Below, one piece after another: positions 12,368-24,999 of a stretch of 64,000 nt of DNA (its first letter is position 1; each line of letters starts with the position of its first letter). A program made the position numbers and the translations under genes. This stretch comes from Reticulitermes lucifugus. Its lineage: Eukaryota > Arthropoda > Insecta > Blattodea > Rhinotermitidae. The notes under the pieces were generated by a model. That model saw only the letters and a program-made list of their open reading frames with translations. It searched no databases and was not told the DNA's origin. Where the stretch lies: assembly GCA_026260175.1 (NCBI GenBank), contig JAKCWW010001031.1, positions 3,745-67,744 on the forward strand, in the 5' to 3' direction.

Positions 12368-14164
12368 CTGCAGAAAAGACAAGATTTTTACAAGCTGAGC
12401 AAATAAAATGGCTGTTGTCTACTAGTACTAAACCACCTGCACATTGTAGGAGTAAAGCGGATATTCCAGGAATTTATGTTTTGCTTTATAACGTAGTGTG
12501 TTTCAGATGCATTTGCATTCCTGCAGAGCGCCTATTCCAGGCGCTCCTTCCGTCTCTTCTTTGCACCTCACGTAAAAACACGGTTAGATTTCTACGGTAT
12601 TTGATACTGGGGAGTTGTAATAAATTTTTTCGATACATTCCAATAGGCCTATTGTGTAAAATCGGTCTTAAAGTACGATCACGATATATCAAGACCTATA
12701 TGAATTGTCGAGCACACGTCGAGTGTAGCTCGCTAATATTTTTCCGAACAAAAGTGTTTAAGCAGAAACTTCAGAGAGAAAGAAAACATGTATTTTATAC
12801 CAAATAAACGGTTTCGCGTAAATTTTATAGGGATTTGAAATAGTTACATAAAAGACAGCGAACGCAGCAGAGGTTGCCTATTCAACAATCAGCACTGGTG
12901 TTCCGAACACACGCGAAGAGTACCGAAGGCCCTTGTAATCGATAGTAATTAAACGAAGGTTGCTTCCACCTTGGTTTGAACTAAGATTTAATTAAAATAT
13001 AATTGAACTTGGTGTTACATCAGTTACTTTAATAGAATGTAAACTTTGTTTCTTTCGAGACAATTAAATAGAAGGAAGTGAAGACAGTAAAACTGATACG
13101 CCGTACATACAATTCCCGATTTGTATAAACTGTTGCAATAGGGTAAACGCAGTTGAATTGTTACTCAAAACTATTGATAAAAGAAGTTCACTTCTTTCAC
13201 TACTTTCATTAACTAACATTCTACTACAGAATAAGAAATATTAAATTGCCTGGAAGAAATAACGAAAAAATAGAAAAACTCAATGGGAGTAGCTGACTCC
13301 TGTACCGAGTTTCAAACCCGCGACATTTACGAATCATTGCTAAATACCAAACCACAACGTTCTGTATAGTTTGTATTGCGACAATTGTTCGTAACAATGA
13401 TATTATTATTTGACATATAGCAATATATTCTTTTTCATTTTTCGATTATTTTATGACCGTTTCTGAAGACAATGTGTTTTAGGGTTTCATAAATGTGGTT
13501 CTGAGGTATCTGAGTTCCCAGCTCAAAACGCACTGGCACATCGTGGAAGTAAAATGAAGTTCTGTTAATTCAAGCTTCTTAGAATTACTGAAACTGGGCC
13601 ATGGGTCCTGATCTCCCCTGTCTTCTGCTTTCATGTGAGTCTGTCAGCCATCTCAGTCTTGACGCTGAGTCTACGGTCTTGCTTTTATTGTGAATAAGCT
13701 TATGCATTTATGATCTGTTTCACGCCTCTCCTCCGGCCTTCTCTTCAACCTTAATTTCAGAAGCTGTACTGTCAAGGTATTACTTTAAGTAGACAAATAA
13801 AAATAACCTTTCTTTTCTTCTTCCTCTACGAAAGTAAATCTATAATTTCAGGAATGAATTTCTTTATACGAAATGTTATGAAAGTTGCTTACATAAAACG
13901 TCGCAATTTACGCCATTAATATGTAGCCTTTATCGATTTTAGATTAGGCCTACATTATTTACAATTAATTTTTAAATAAATTAATGAAATTATGGAGCAA
14001 AGTCCTTCGTGAGAGACTGACAGTCACGTAGCTGGTCAACAAATGCGTCTACTCTCTTTCTCCTCTTTCTCATGACACTTAGATATTCACCACCATGTTA
14101 GCATGATACAACCATTATGCTCTCTTTTGAATCATTTGAATCCAGTCAACCATATTTATTAATG

Positions 14165-14498
14165 CACTCATCCCTCGCTTTTCGCGGGGGTTAGGTACAA
14201 AGACCCCTCGGCGAAAAACGAAAATCCGCGAATAACTGATCGCCCTCCCCAAACACTGTTTTAGTGTTTTTTAGTCTCTTAGTTTTCTTTGCAGAAACAG
14301 TGTGATGAGAGCTGCTTATTTTCTCTTCAACTGCTTGAACATCACGCAGTATGGCTCGAAGACCTATTCTGAGTTTTTGAGCAATTCTGATGCTCCTACC
14401 CACTGACGGGTCCGAGTTCCGTATTTTTTTTTCTTGGGGCGACTCCGCGAACTTGCGAAACCGCGAAGCACGAACCCGCAAAGAACGAGGGATGACTG
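14165..14498. mobile_element. pogo/Tigger-type miniature inverted-repeat element
   Basis: About 334 bp. The left end CACTCATCCCTCGCTTTTCG and the right end, inverted, CAGTCATCCCTCGTTCTTTG are terminal inverted repeats. They resemble pogo/Tigger ends (CAG.CAT.C.TCG....CG). Inner copies of CGCGGG and CGAAAA continue the symmetry. A TA lies just right of the element; the left TA is no longer clean. The 96-codon minus ORF across it shows no transposase motif, so it is non-autonomous. Confidence 0.75.
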
Positions 14499-14859
14499 TG
14501 TACTATCCCCTACCAACAATTAAGTCTCAAAAGTGGTCTACTACCTTCTTGTTTTCTGACTGAAATGTATGTACTTTTTCTTCCTCAGCGTGTAATACAC
14601 GGATCTCCGATTTCATCCACATTAATTTGATTTCCTTCTAACTTATGTAGCTGTGCTCTCAATACCCATTTACCATCAAGAACTATAAATGGACAAAAGC
14701 TGCTGAGAAGTCTTAACCATATTATATCTGCCAAGTTTGACGCTCCAAACTAGTATGCATAGTAAGTATAAGAATTGCGTATTGTTAAGTAAGACAAGTT
14801 TCAGCCTCATTGGTCATGATATTGCCCCCCCTTCCCCAACAATACAGTATATGCAAAAT

Positions 14860-15700
14860 ATCATGTTTAATGGATATTCGGAATGATCATTTGCTTCTGG
14901 TGATATTTCAATTTGGATATCAGACACACAGGACAATAATGGCAAGGACTGAGGCACATGCTGTGTGATGCCGGTGGCAGTAAAGCTAAGTTATGCCCCG
15001 AAATATGTAAAGGCTTGCCAGCAGCTGGCTGGTTGAATATTGGACTCTTCCGATAGGATACACAGTCCGAACTGACACAAGAAGTGTGTCTGCTTCGAGT
15101 AAAAAAAAACTCTAGTGCTGCTTCTCCTTTTCTTTTCATCCTTAGCTCTCGCTAATGCATTTTGTCTCTGAGAGGTTAGACTTTTTCCTTCTTTCACTGA
15201 ATTTTCGCTTTTAGCTGCCGAGTTTTGGCCTTGGAAACTCCACAAATCAATGCCGGTCCCTTTGCTTCTCTTGCTGCCTTACACAGCCGCTTGCTCTCTT
15301 ACCACCCTGACGCCTGTTTTCTCTTTCTTTTGTCCCAACCATCTCTCTCTTCATATTTCCTTCCCAGAGTCAAATCGCCGGCCAGCCTGCCAGATACCGG
15401 CAAACTAAGACCCAGGCGTGGTTACATTTTGGCAAAATTTCAAAGGATTTTTTCCCCTTCTTCACCTTTCCTTTCAACTATACATCTACTTGTGTTGCAG
15501 TCAGAATTTTGTTCAATTTGGCACAAGGATATAGGTCTGTATCTTATAGCTTACGGTCACATTAAGCATTCCCCGGCTTTAATCTGCTCAGAACAGTTAC
15601 ACAGAAAAAATTCCAAGACGATGAAATACAGCCATAAAATTAATACAGAATTATCTTACAGCTTTTCTATATTTGTTTTCCTATAACAAAGCAGTTTTTA
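14860..15700. other. Unassigned stretch with overlapping ORFs on both strands
   Basis: Higher GC and pyrimidine-rich. It contains plus ORF 15225-15686 (153 codons) and minus ORFs 14867-15139 and 14991-15245. None shows a recognisable domain, and no matching pair of splice sites was found. It could be an unknown repeat or chance. Confidence 0.3.
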
Positions 15701-16365
15701 TTTATATCCGGATAAAATTTACGCCCATCAAATTACGTGTAGCTGACATAACCTGACAGGGTAAACGGCCCGCATATATTAAAGCATGTCAGCGGATTAA
15801 GGCTAGCAATCTTTTATTTTTTTCATCTGAAACATGAAATTCATATCAATAGTATGAAATACTTTATTATGTACCTCACAGAATACACAGAGCCTCTCCA
15901 TTATAAAGCCCAACGGGTTAATGATGTTTGAGAAAAAGTTATGTTATTTTACAATCATGTAAACCAAACAAATGTACCCTGCGGAAGAATGTAGAGTTTT
16001 TTTTTCTAAAGCCATCAGTGCTTATAGTAACCACTGTGCTGTATGAGTCTTATACGAAATTTTAATTTCAGTGAAATTATTTATGTGATGTTCTATGGTG
16101 TTACATCTGATGGTGTCGATTGGTTGTGCTGCAATTTTTAATGGAGAGGGGCTGGTTCGGATTATTTTGAAGGGATTGCAATTTTCACGTTCTGTATACA
16201 GAGAATCTTTAGATAAACACGTCTTCAATATATGCCAATTTTTCGTCGTAGCTCAGTATTTCTCCACATTGGTTAGGAATGAGGACTTTTAGTTTACGTC
16301 AGTCTTCTATGTTAGTCATGGCGTAATAACTTTAAGTAGTAATGGTCAAGTTATGCTTGAGCATA

Positions 16366-16614
16366 ACATGAAGGCACACGTGGGAGTGGAAGTAGAGCTC
16401 CACACATTTTTAATCTCGACACTTGATGGAGATGAGTGGTTAGCTTCTTGCCTTGGGCGAAATATCCCCGGAGAAAGAGACCCTGGTACCTATTGCATAG
16501 GTGGGCTCGAGTGTCAGTCTGAATATTTTGGAGAAGAGAACAATTTGTTGCCCTTAACGGGAATTTCCAACCGGCAGCCTGGTCACTGTACCGACTTCAC
16601 TACCCCGGCTCCCC
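16366..16614 (-). repeat. SINE family B copy
   Basis: Read on the minus strand: tRNA-like head with GTAGTGAAGTCGGTACAGTG and a B-box-like GGTTGGAAATTCCC, then CTCTTCTCC, CAGACTGA, a GGTACCAGGGTCTCTTTCTC block and a tail with TGTGCCTTCATG. A perfect 7-4-7 hairpin GTTATGCTTGAGCATAAC sits at 16349-16366, just outside the tail. Confidence 0.75.
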
Positions 16615-16620
16615 ATTAAT

Positions 16621-18390
16621 AGGCCTTAGCCTTATACGTTTCCAGAGTTTCCTATTTCACTTCAGTATGGCTGTGCTCGGACTTGAACCCCGACTATTTC
16701 AACAGGTAGCCCTGATCTATCATTGCTTTCCAAGGTTATATGTTTAATGAAAGAGAAAGAAGAGTAATTTCATACCAGGCTGGGTTACACCATTTCACTC
16801 TATGCTGACATAAGTAAAGAATTTCTCTCCTCCATTTCAGAAGCTTAAGAGACGGGGAAATGCTACTTTTACTACCGAACTCTGATGCAAAGTTGTAGCC
16901 TCTCCTTCATGAAACCGTCGAAGCGTTTAAACTCCAATATCTCCAAAGAGTCTTTCGCTCACTGATTGCTCACGTGAGTGGAGCTTCCACTTCATCAGAA
17001 CCTGCAAAGAAAGTCATCATACGTTGAATATACTGGGAAATTCGTTGAAGAGGTGCCTGCCACATTCGTTGCATATCCTGCAGTTCTGCGACTACTTCTT
17101 CTGCAGACCACAATACTCGTGAGACCAAGCAAAAATGCCCGGAGGAAGAAAGCTGAGATTTAAATTGTTCGAATCTTAAAAGGATTAAGAGATGTACTGA
17201 GAGTGAATGTATTTAGATAATGACAGAATTCCTCAAAATAAGACATGACTGCAGTTGTCTTCTCCGCCTTTTCGACTTTATTATTATTATTACTCATTAG
17301 CTTTTAATATTCGACGCTAAATAGCGCGGTCTCTCAATACAGCTGTGCTAGTAATGTCATGCACGTACCAGCAAGGGATCATACCCTGTGAAACAGTTTT
17401 ATATTTAGGTACCAAATTGATCAGCTTTGATAGATTGACCTCTCTCTATAGAGATTCCATCTACAAAGCTGCTAAAGAGGCTACACATTTAATTTTTTAT
17501 CAAATTATATTTGTTACACAATTACTGTATTATAAATTAATTTTGTAAGCAAGATTTCAGGAGAATTTTCTACTGATTTGGTAATTCAATGGCAAAGCTA
17601 TGTAGTATCAATAAGAACGGTACACATCACGCAGGAATTTATGACCATTTGTCAAGCTGATAATAAGTTCACATATCAGCGTTAGGTTTGTGAGACATTT
17701 TCGTAGTCATGATTCAGTTGTTTATTACGCAAATACCAGTTACATTTTCCAGAAGATGGCATTATAATTTACCGCCATAAAAGGATGTGTATAAAGTAAT
17801 TGAAACAGTTCTCTCCAAGTTCATTCTTAAGAGAAAGCAAGTCAGTATTTTATGTATAGGCTACTTTCAAGGAAGGACTAATAAACACGTAACAAACCAA
17901 GATCAATATTTATGAATACATCCAGTGCCAAAATGTAAATTATAAAATCAAAAAATGAAATGAGTAGATAAACAAATCAACAGGACTGTTTTCATCTGCC
18001 CCAAAAATTATTCTTGCCACTCTTCCGATTCCTTGTTTCCGTTTAACACCGATATTTCCATAGGTGTTCTTACTCGCCTTTCATAACATATTTTATTTAT
18101 TGTAAAATTACAGATACAAATGTAATATCACTTGTCGGTATGCCTATTCTCCTAATGACTTTTAGAACGTACAGACATATTCCTACGAAACTTGGTATGG
18201 GATACGCTTCACTATAAGTCCTCCCACTATGAACATTACACACTATTATTAATACCAATGGTCGGCCAAGGGTACTTCTGAGGTTAAAGCGACACTGGCG
18301 CCACTATACGCATACTAGCGAAGGATACTGAATCTTGCTAAAAGACCTAAATTTATGCAACATATATCAAGATATTTTAGGGGAGAGAGG
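16621..18390. other. No feature recognised
   Basis: AT-rich intron. Short ORFs at 16978 and 17345 lack support. Confidence 0.5.
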
Positions 18391-18394
18391 TATT

Positions 18395-18622
18395 TAACTC
18401 GGCTTGCAGCATCGGCGACAACAAAGAGATTGATAACTGATTGATTGTAGTGGATTTAGAAAGAAGCGGTTGTGGCTCATAGTACTTCCACGGCGTTTGC
18501 CTAGAGGGAATGAGGCAAACCACGAATAAGGTTCAGGGTAGCCGGTGTTCCGGCTCGGATTCGAAAGAGGTACCTCCCAGATACACATCTAATGTGTTAC
18601 CGCTACCTCACCTTGTTTCGAT
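18395..18622 (-). repeat. SINE family E copy (widespread arthropod tRNA-SINE)
   Basis: Minus-strand reading: tRNA-like head GGTGAGGTAGCGGTAACAC with a B-box-like TTTCGAATCCG, then GGCTACCCTGAACC, CCTCTAGGCAAACGCCG, CACAACCGCTTCTTTC and TTGTCGCCGATG. The block order (B box, CGGCTACCCTGAACC, AGGCAAATGCCG, CACGGCCGCTTCCTTCC, ATCGTCGCC) matches a tRNA-derived SINE design I know from many insects. Confidence 0.65.
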
Positions 18623-18887
18623 TTTCTGCTTTCCATTTTCCTTCAATGCAAAACAACATGGCGGTCACGCTATTTCTGTATTTAATTTCGGGTTTGGTGG
18701 AGACTAATTAATGGATCTTTATAGATGGGCATGTGACAACCTATATGGGGATAAATTGTAATCATATTCTCAAGTTATATACGAAACGCTTCTTATAAGG
18801 CGAGAATTAAATGTAACAACCGTGCGAAACTCTTATTATGTCTATCAAATTTAACTTTGTCGAAATTTGTAAAAAGCTAATGTTCAC

Positions 18888-18965
18888 CCTGTAACCTGCC
18901 CTGAAGGCACAGAGGGGAACTGAGGTATAGCTATGTTCTTTCTTTAACCTCGTCGAAATTTGTAT
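18888..18965 (-). repeat. SINE family B 3' fragment
   Basis: CTGAAGGCACAGAGGGGAAC, GAGGTATAGCTATG and TTTAACCTCG match the tail end of the inverted SINE B copies. CGAAATTTGTA occurs both at about 18860 and 18953, a possible target duplication. Confidence 0.5.
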
Positions 18966-18969
18966 TAGT

Positions 18970-20590
18970 GGGAATTATAGACATAAGTGGACACCAAATT
19001 TGTAGTTATTTATTTATATTATTTAAAATTTCATCATGTACAGATACTGTGTATTAACAAAAATTGTTCTAGCAGAAATTATTTGCTTATTTGTGGGCAG
19101 TTTTATGGTATACAGTCTTACTATAAAACAAATTTCAAATTTACATAGGAATGGAAATTTTCAAGATCACGATATTTATTTTGTAACCTCCTTCTATGTG
19201 CATTATAAACAGAAACCATGTCTGAGAAAACTTACATTTGAACATAAGTCATGAAGTGAAAGATAAATTCATTCTGTTCTTTCCAATTTCCATATCATAA
19301 CACAGAGAAGGAGAAATCAGAGGGAACCTTTCTTTATGCACTTTGTAACGTAACTCACAGTTGAATATCTCTTCGGTCAACAAAGAGTGCCCTCGTGACT
19401 GCTTTTTTTTTAATATCGAGACTTCTGTTCCTCAATTTCACAGTGATTAATTATATGCAAATTGTAGCTGACATATCGATAATATAAATTAACAGTCAGA
19501 TTAGATTCAGATAAAGCGACTCATTATATTATTGCTCCCATGGCTCCAGACTTAATTGGACAATTGTCAGTGGCAGTGCCTACCATTAAGGAACTGATTA
19601 ATGGAGACGCCGGAGTAATGAAGAAAGGGCGGAAATAAAAGGAGTCTGTATAAAGGAAGAGATTCATCTCTCTGTTGCAATTTCTTCTGGCATGAAATGT
19701 AGAACTGAGAAATTATTAGCATTTTCATAACATTATGCTTCTGTACCATAAGCCAGGTAATGCGTCATGATTCCGGGGTTGATGTTTTTAAAGGAAGTTG
19801 CCTTTAACTCTAAAATTAACTTTAATACTTATACTATTTGCAGGATGTTAGACGGATATGCTCTTTATAAAGGAAAATACATTGGGAAATAAAATAAATG
19901 AACTCGAAGAATAATGAAACTGCTGAAATGAATTTCCTGAAACAATTAACAGCAAGAACACTTGGTGGTAGAAACACGAACAAACGCACGAGACAAATAA
20001 CAAATTTGGCTTATAACATTTCAGATTGCTGAAGTAACTATTGGGATATTTTGAGAGATTGGAAGAAAATAGTAGCATTAGCCTATGAAGGTCATTGAAG
20101 GACGCTGTCATCAGTTCGAACTCCATATCCTCGACTAGCCGACTTCTTATGTGGACCACATAAAATACCCTGCCTCTTGTTTGCAGTTTACGATGATTTA
20201 TATTATTTTCTCGTTATACAGCAACTTTCTTTCCCTCTAAGATATGAATATCTTATGCTTTTAGAATGTCTCTTTTGATGAAGCACGTCTGTGTACGTAG
20301 TAAGGGCAATATTAATTTAGCACTTCTTTTACACTGTCAAAGAAGGCTAATATGTAACCTGTATGTTGCTTTCCATTGTAAGAAAAGGCACTAAATTTGC
20401 AAATATCCATAGTATTTGACATGCTGATGACCACAATTGACACCTTTACTACATTTAAACTCTGCTTCGTGTTTGCCATCTATTGATGTTTGTTTGCAAT
20501 CAAGTAATAACTGTTACGCTACACATCCTGCACTATGACTTTTAATCTTTTTAATCATTTTAAAATTTGTATTTTAACTGTATGATTGCA
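18970..20590. other. No feature recognised
   Basis: AT-rich intron sequence with scattered short ORFs lacking domains. Confidence 0.5.
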
Positions 20591-20635
20591 TGTCTGTGAC
20601 ATAACTAGCCAGTATTGTATTTTTCTTTATTGAAT

Positions 20636-20674
20636 AATTCCTTGAAGATGGGCGAAAAAGCCGAAACATGCAGG
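20636..20674 (+). ncRNA. Hammerhead-like motif, core altered
   Basis: TTGAAGA where CUGANGA is expected, T, a short GGC with GCC stem II around GAAAAA, then GAAACATGC. The first core C is T and the stem III palindrome ACATGT has one change. Confidence 0.4.
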
Positions 20675-20779
20675 AGGATTACCACATGTTAATATATTAT
20701 TGTGTTAATTATAATTCAGTTGTTGTAATATATATGGTGACTTGTCTTACTGCACGGAATGTGGATAACTTTAAACCAT

Positions 20780-21580
20780 TACTACAGTGAATGCTGCTTT
20801 TTCTACTGCTTACTTTTCGTTAAGAGACTTTCATCGAATGTAGTTTTTAGCACTACTTCGTAACAGGGAGGCACAGACTTCGAATCTAAGATTGGAGACG
20901 AATTACTGCTCGATTGGAGGCAAGTCGTTTGTGCTGGTGTCGAGATACGATCTGATCGAGTACCGAAGATGGATGGTAACTAAAGTGGGGATCTGGGCAT
21001 CATACCTACTGTTCGGGTATACTGGTAGGTTAAGTGGGGGAGTCACCGTCTACATTTATTCAGGCAGTAACTCCCTACTCTTGAATTTTGGATTGGCTCT
21101 CTTATCCATATTTCCTAACCGTAAAGTTTTCGATCTCTCCAGAGACGAATGATATGGTAGTAGCTCTGTGTAGCTTACTGCTTCCTCCCGCTTGCCTGAA
21201 CGAGACCTTAGCTACCGAATGGTGATGATGTGAACAATACGAGTATAAATGTGTAGAGAAAATACCGCTGTATAAATATAGATGAAATCAATAAGTCAAG
21301 ATTTACTGAGTGAATTTACAAAATGAATACCAAAGCCAGCTATTAATTTTTGCAATAATTGTCTGTTTGCCGCAAGCAACAAAGCCAGAACCATGGTTTA
21401 AGCGCGGTATGGTACACCTATGCGACAGTTTGTTGAAGCATTTTGTTTAAAACATCTGGGACACTTTACACACTATTTTAAAGCGCAGTGGTCGCTATAT
21501 TTATCGCCATGTTTAGCAATAAAAGCAGTGCATTTTGACCACACAGTGTATTTATGTGTTCTCTATATTTTTCAAAATGA
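20780..21580. other. No feature recognised
   Basis: Intron sequence without a recognised element. ORF 20892-21152 has no domain support. Confidence 0.45.
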
Positions 21581-21587
21581 ACACCGC

Positions 21588-21671
21588 TTATTTCACTTAT
21601 TCGCACAGAATTTAACGGATTGGTCTTTGTTATTTCACTTATTCGCACAGAATTTAACGGATTGGTCTTTG
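21588..21671. repeat. Perfect 42-bp tandem duplication
   Basis: The unit beginning TTATTTCACTTATTCGCACA and ending GGATTGGTCTTTG occurs at 21588-21629 and again at 21630-21671 with no difference visible. A recent event in otherwise old sequence, or an assembly artefact. Confidence 0.9.
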
Positions 21672-21679
21672 TAATTGAA

Positions 21680-24420
21680 GCACACTGTGTTTTTATGACG
21701 CAGGAACTAAATTTTCACTTATGTTGTTCATTAATTATAGTCTTCATGTGGCACATGGCATAATTTCTCCGTAAGTGTAGACATATATTTGCGTTCTTTG
21801 ACATAGGTAGACACAATGTAATTCTTAAACATATGGTACCAATAATGTGAGAGGATTCTGCTTTGAAAAGCAATGTGACAAATTTTATATTTCTCTATCT
21901 ATAGTCTTATGTCGGCTCTAATTTCCTTTCAAAGAATGTGTGATCAATAAGGAATGTGATGTTACAGGAAGTAACAAAATTGATTCCCGTCATTCCGAAT
22001 AGAAGCTAATACTGGACTGAGCCAGGACTGACAAACATGCTCAAGTAGTCTGGGATTATACGATCCAGATGATCCTCCTGTAAGACTGCAATATTCCCAT
22101 TTGCTAAAACAGGCAATTGTATCACGTGTAACGTCACTTATGACATCACGTGAGAGTTCGCTTTAATTCGTTTTAAACTCATATTATTACGTAAAGCACA
22201 AATACGTGTTAGTGTATGCCATATAGTAATATTCTGAAAGAGAAATATCTCAGGTCTGAAACCTTTTTTGTTCGTCAGTGCATTCCATCAATGGAAAAGC
22301 CATATTAAATGTGTCACAACATAATTTTCACTTAAAACATAATGAAGACTGTGTACTGTTACATTTGCGTAATATAAGATTTAAAATGTGTGAAGGCTTG
22401 CACCGTTTCTATCCGCCATCTTTTTCGGAGTTACGAAACAGCTCTGAAGATGCCTTCACTTTGTCTTTTGCTTTTCCCCGTCTTTATATATCGTGTGTAT
22501 GCATGGGTTTACATAACAGTTCGGGATGCATTGTTGTGTATTTCTGTACGTAACATGCACCTGTAATGTAACACCCTGAATTTGTGCTACAGTTTTCAAG
22601 AATACTCACTTTGTTACTACAGCGCTTTGACGTGGCGTTCAGAAAATCCAAAGCGTGAAAACAGATCCTGTCAACTTCTCGAATTGCTGCATCGTCTTCA
22701 TGCTGTCGTCAAAAGCAGTCTCATTTAATTAAATTTTTATCGCTTTCACTCATCTCAGCGAAATTGAACGAGGTTTTACAGAAGACTAACTACCACTGTT
22801 ACCCTGAATATTACTGTGTATTCTCCGTGATTTTGATACTCACTGCCAGTACAGGGAGAGCTGTTTATGTAGACGCTGTAATATTTCAGTTTGTTGCGCT
22901 TTGAACTACAAATTTCATGTACTTCCGGCATGAATTGGGTAAATTTACTGGAGAAAGATTAAAGCAACGCAACCATAGATCAAATTAGACTTAATCGGAT
23001 ATTATGTGTTCTGTTTACTAAGATATATTTGGAAGGCCACATTATTCTGTCGCATTTTCACTCCTTAATTACATTACGTATTTCAATAAAATGTAATATT
23101 GGGTGTCTAAATTAAAATCTGTCTGAACTATTTCATTTTGTTCTGTATCGAGCCAACAGACCTCTAATATTTATCCTTATACAAAACATAAACGGAAATC
23201 TGCGAAATTTCTCCAAGACCCTTCGTATAAAAATTGGGTTTATAACAATAAATAAATGAATGAATAAAGGCCTATATCAATCGATTAGTACAGTATAGCT
23301 ACTTGTAATATCACCGTCAGGCTGACTCTGTATTTGCTTATTGTCAATTAGCATGTGTTTTTACAATCAGGCTAAGTTGAGTTTCTGTTGTTCACAAAGG
23401 CTTAGGAAAAGGCATGGTTGTTCCCTTTGTTGCAAAATAAATTACAATCTCCCCAACCCCGCTACGGTCCATGTTAACACACTTACAGAATTAAGCATTT
23501 TCGTCTGGTATTCTCCGACATCACAACCAACAATGGGATCGCTCCTCTTGAGACGCACTGCTGCCTACAGCAACGGAAAGTTAAATTGGCTTTGGAAAGA
23601 GAAGTCACCTCTGTATCCCACCACCCCTTTTCAGGTTCTAGTCTCACTAGATCTTTTAAAAAAGAGAACATCTGAGTTGAAAGGGCAACACTCCTAATTC
23701 TAACCGGTGTCAAATTTCGGCCAGAAGGCCGGTTATCTTAGCTGAGTTCTCTCGTGCTTTCCCTCAGTCCTTGCAGAGAGATATCAGAATAATACCTAAA
23801 AATAGACCACGATCGCATATTTTCTCAGCTCTTACAATTACTAACCGTCCTGTCATTCGTCACTGCATAGTCTCATCTAGTCCCCGTGTTATTAAATAAT
23901 TGAAGAAACACATATAAATACACATTTTTCTCATGCTCCATACCACATACCCTAACTGACCTAATTAACTTTTAAGAAGTATATTTTAGTGTCAATTCCG
24001 AGGTAGGCAACTTCGGCTGGTTCGTGGGTGATTAAGTGTATAAGTGTATATTTTCGAAATATGAAGGCAAGTGTCCATTAAAAACAGCAGAAAGTTGCTA
24101 AAATTATCTGGAACGGCAACCGAACCGAAAATGAGGAGAGGGCAGTTTATGTTGCCCGAAATTCTGCACCCTCAGGTTTGATAATAATAAAATAATAATA
24201 GAATGTGTTATTGTAAGAACATACGGCGATTACCATTCTTCAAATATTTCTGTTTACGATAAGACCATCTTCATATTTTATTAAGTATACAGCACAACAA
24301 TGTACATAGATGTTACAGATCTATGAAATTTCCACATTTTACGCAGTGTACATTCTCTGCAGGTCTGAGAATACTGATTCGTGCTTCACTAAACTACAAA
24401 TAATAACGCATCTTGTGGTC
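21680..24420. other. No feature recognised
   Basis: Intron sequence. It includes a paired CACGTG/ACGTCA cluster at 22121-22153. ORF 23341-23697 has no recognisable domain. Confidence 0.45.
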
Positions 24421-24428
24421 TTCAGGGT

Positions 24429-24553
24429 ATGACACCGTGTACTCTGGTAGGTGGTTACAAACATTCCGGAGAAACATACTGCGTCCATCCTCACGGTGAA
24501 GGAATGTTTCTCAGGTACATTTGTAACCACCTACCAGACTACACGGTGTCATA
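24429..24553. repeat. Long hairpin of two facing Penelope-type terminal units
   Basis: Arm 24429-24463 (GACACCGTGTACTCTGGTAG, GTGGTTACAAAC) is repeated inverted at 24519-24553 (TTTGTAACCACCTACCAGAC, TACACGGTGTC). Next to the left arm on the minus strand is a decayed hammerhead-like segment (GAGGATGG, TTTCTCC, GGAATGTTTG). The same terminal sequence with a better motif occurs at 45059-45130. Confidence 0.7.
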
Positions 24554-24752
24554 ACCTAGACGACCGCAATATGGATATGCATCGCCGTGAAAGTCAAATA
24601 AACGAGTATAGAAAACGCGGCAACGTCTGGTAAAAACGTCAGGGCGATATGTACTAAAACACGTGCACAGAACACGTGGACTTCTGGTGGAAACGCAAAG
24701 ATGATATTCATTTCAAATCCGTTAAGTAATTCTTGATATAAAACGCGAACAG

Positions 24753-24998
24753 AGGAGCCATGATAGCGCAGCTGATGTAGTGACTCGGCTAAGCTGTGGG
24801 TGGCCGTGGAATCGTGGTTCATTTCCCGGCAGGGGCAAGAGTCTTTCTCTTCTCTAAACCTCCAGACCGGTCCTAGGGCTAATGGATGCTAGTGACTCTT
24901 TTCACGGGAGTAAAGAGGCCAGGTCGTGAAGCTGATCACTCATCATAATGTGCTGATGTTAAGAAAGAGTACAGCTACACTTCCACTCATGATGTGTA
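24753..24998 (+). repeat. SINE family B copy
   Basis: Head GCCATGATAGCGCAGCTGATG with an A-box-like start and a B-box-like GGTTCATTTCCC, then TCTTCTCTAAACC, CAGACCGGTCCTAGGGC, GGGAGTAAAGAGGCCAGG, GTGAAGCTGATCACTC and a tail TACAGCTACACTTCCACTC. Closest in the window to the copy at 60425. Confidence 0.75.
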
Positions 24999-24999
24999 C

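Noticed and set aside
12217-12807. 196-codon plus-strand ORF, the longest in the window
   Set aside because: Its first part is the shadow of Dpr exon B on the minus strand, and the rest shows no domain.
15225-15686. 153-codon plus-strand ORF with hydrophobic patches
   Set aside because: No recognisable family, no signal-peptide-like start at the ATG, overlapping ORFs on the other strand, no splice-site support.
15880-15960. Similarity of AATGATGTTTGAGAAAAAGT to a stretch near 55538
   Set aside because: Too short and AT-rich to name a repeat family.
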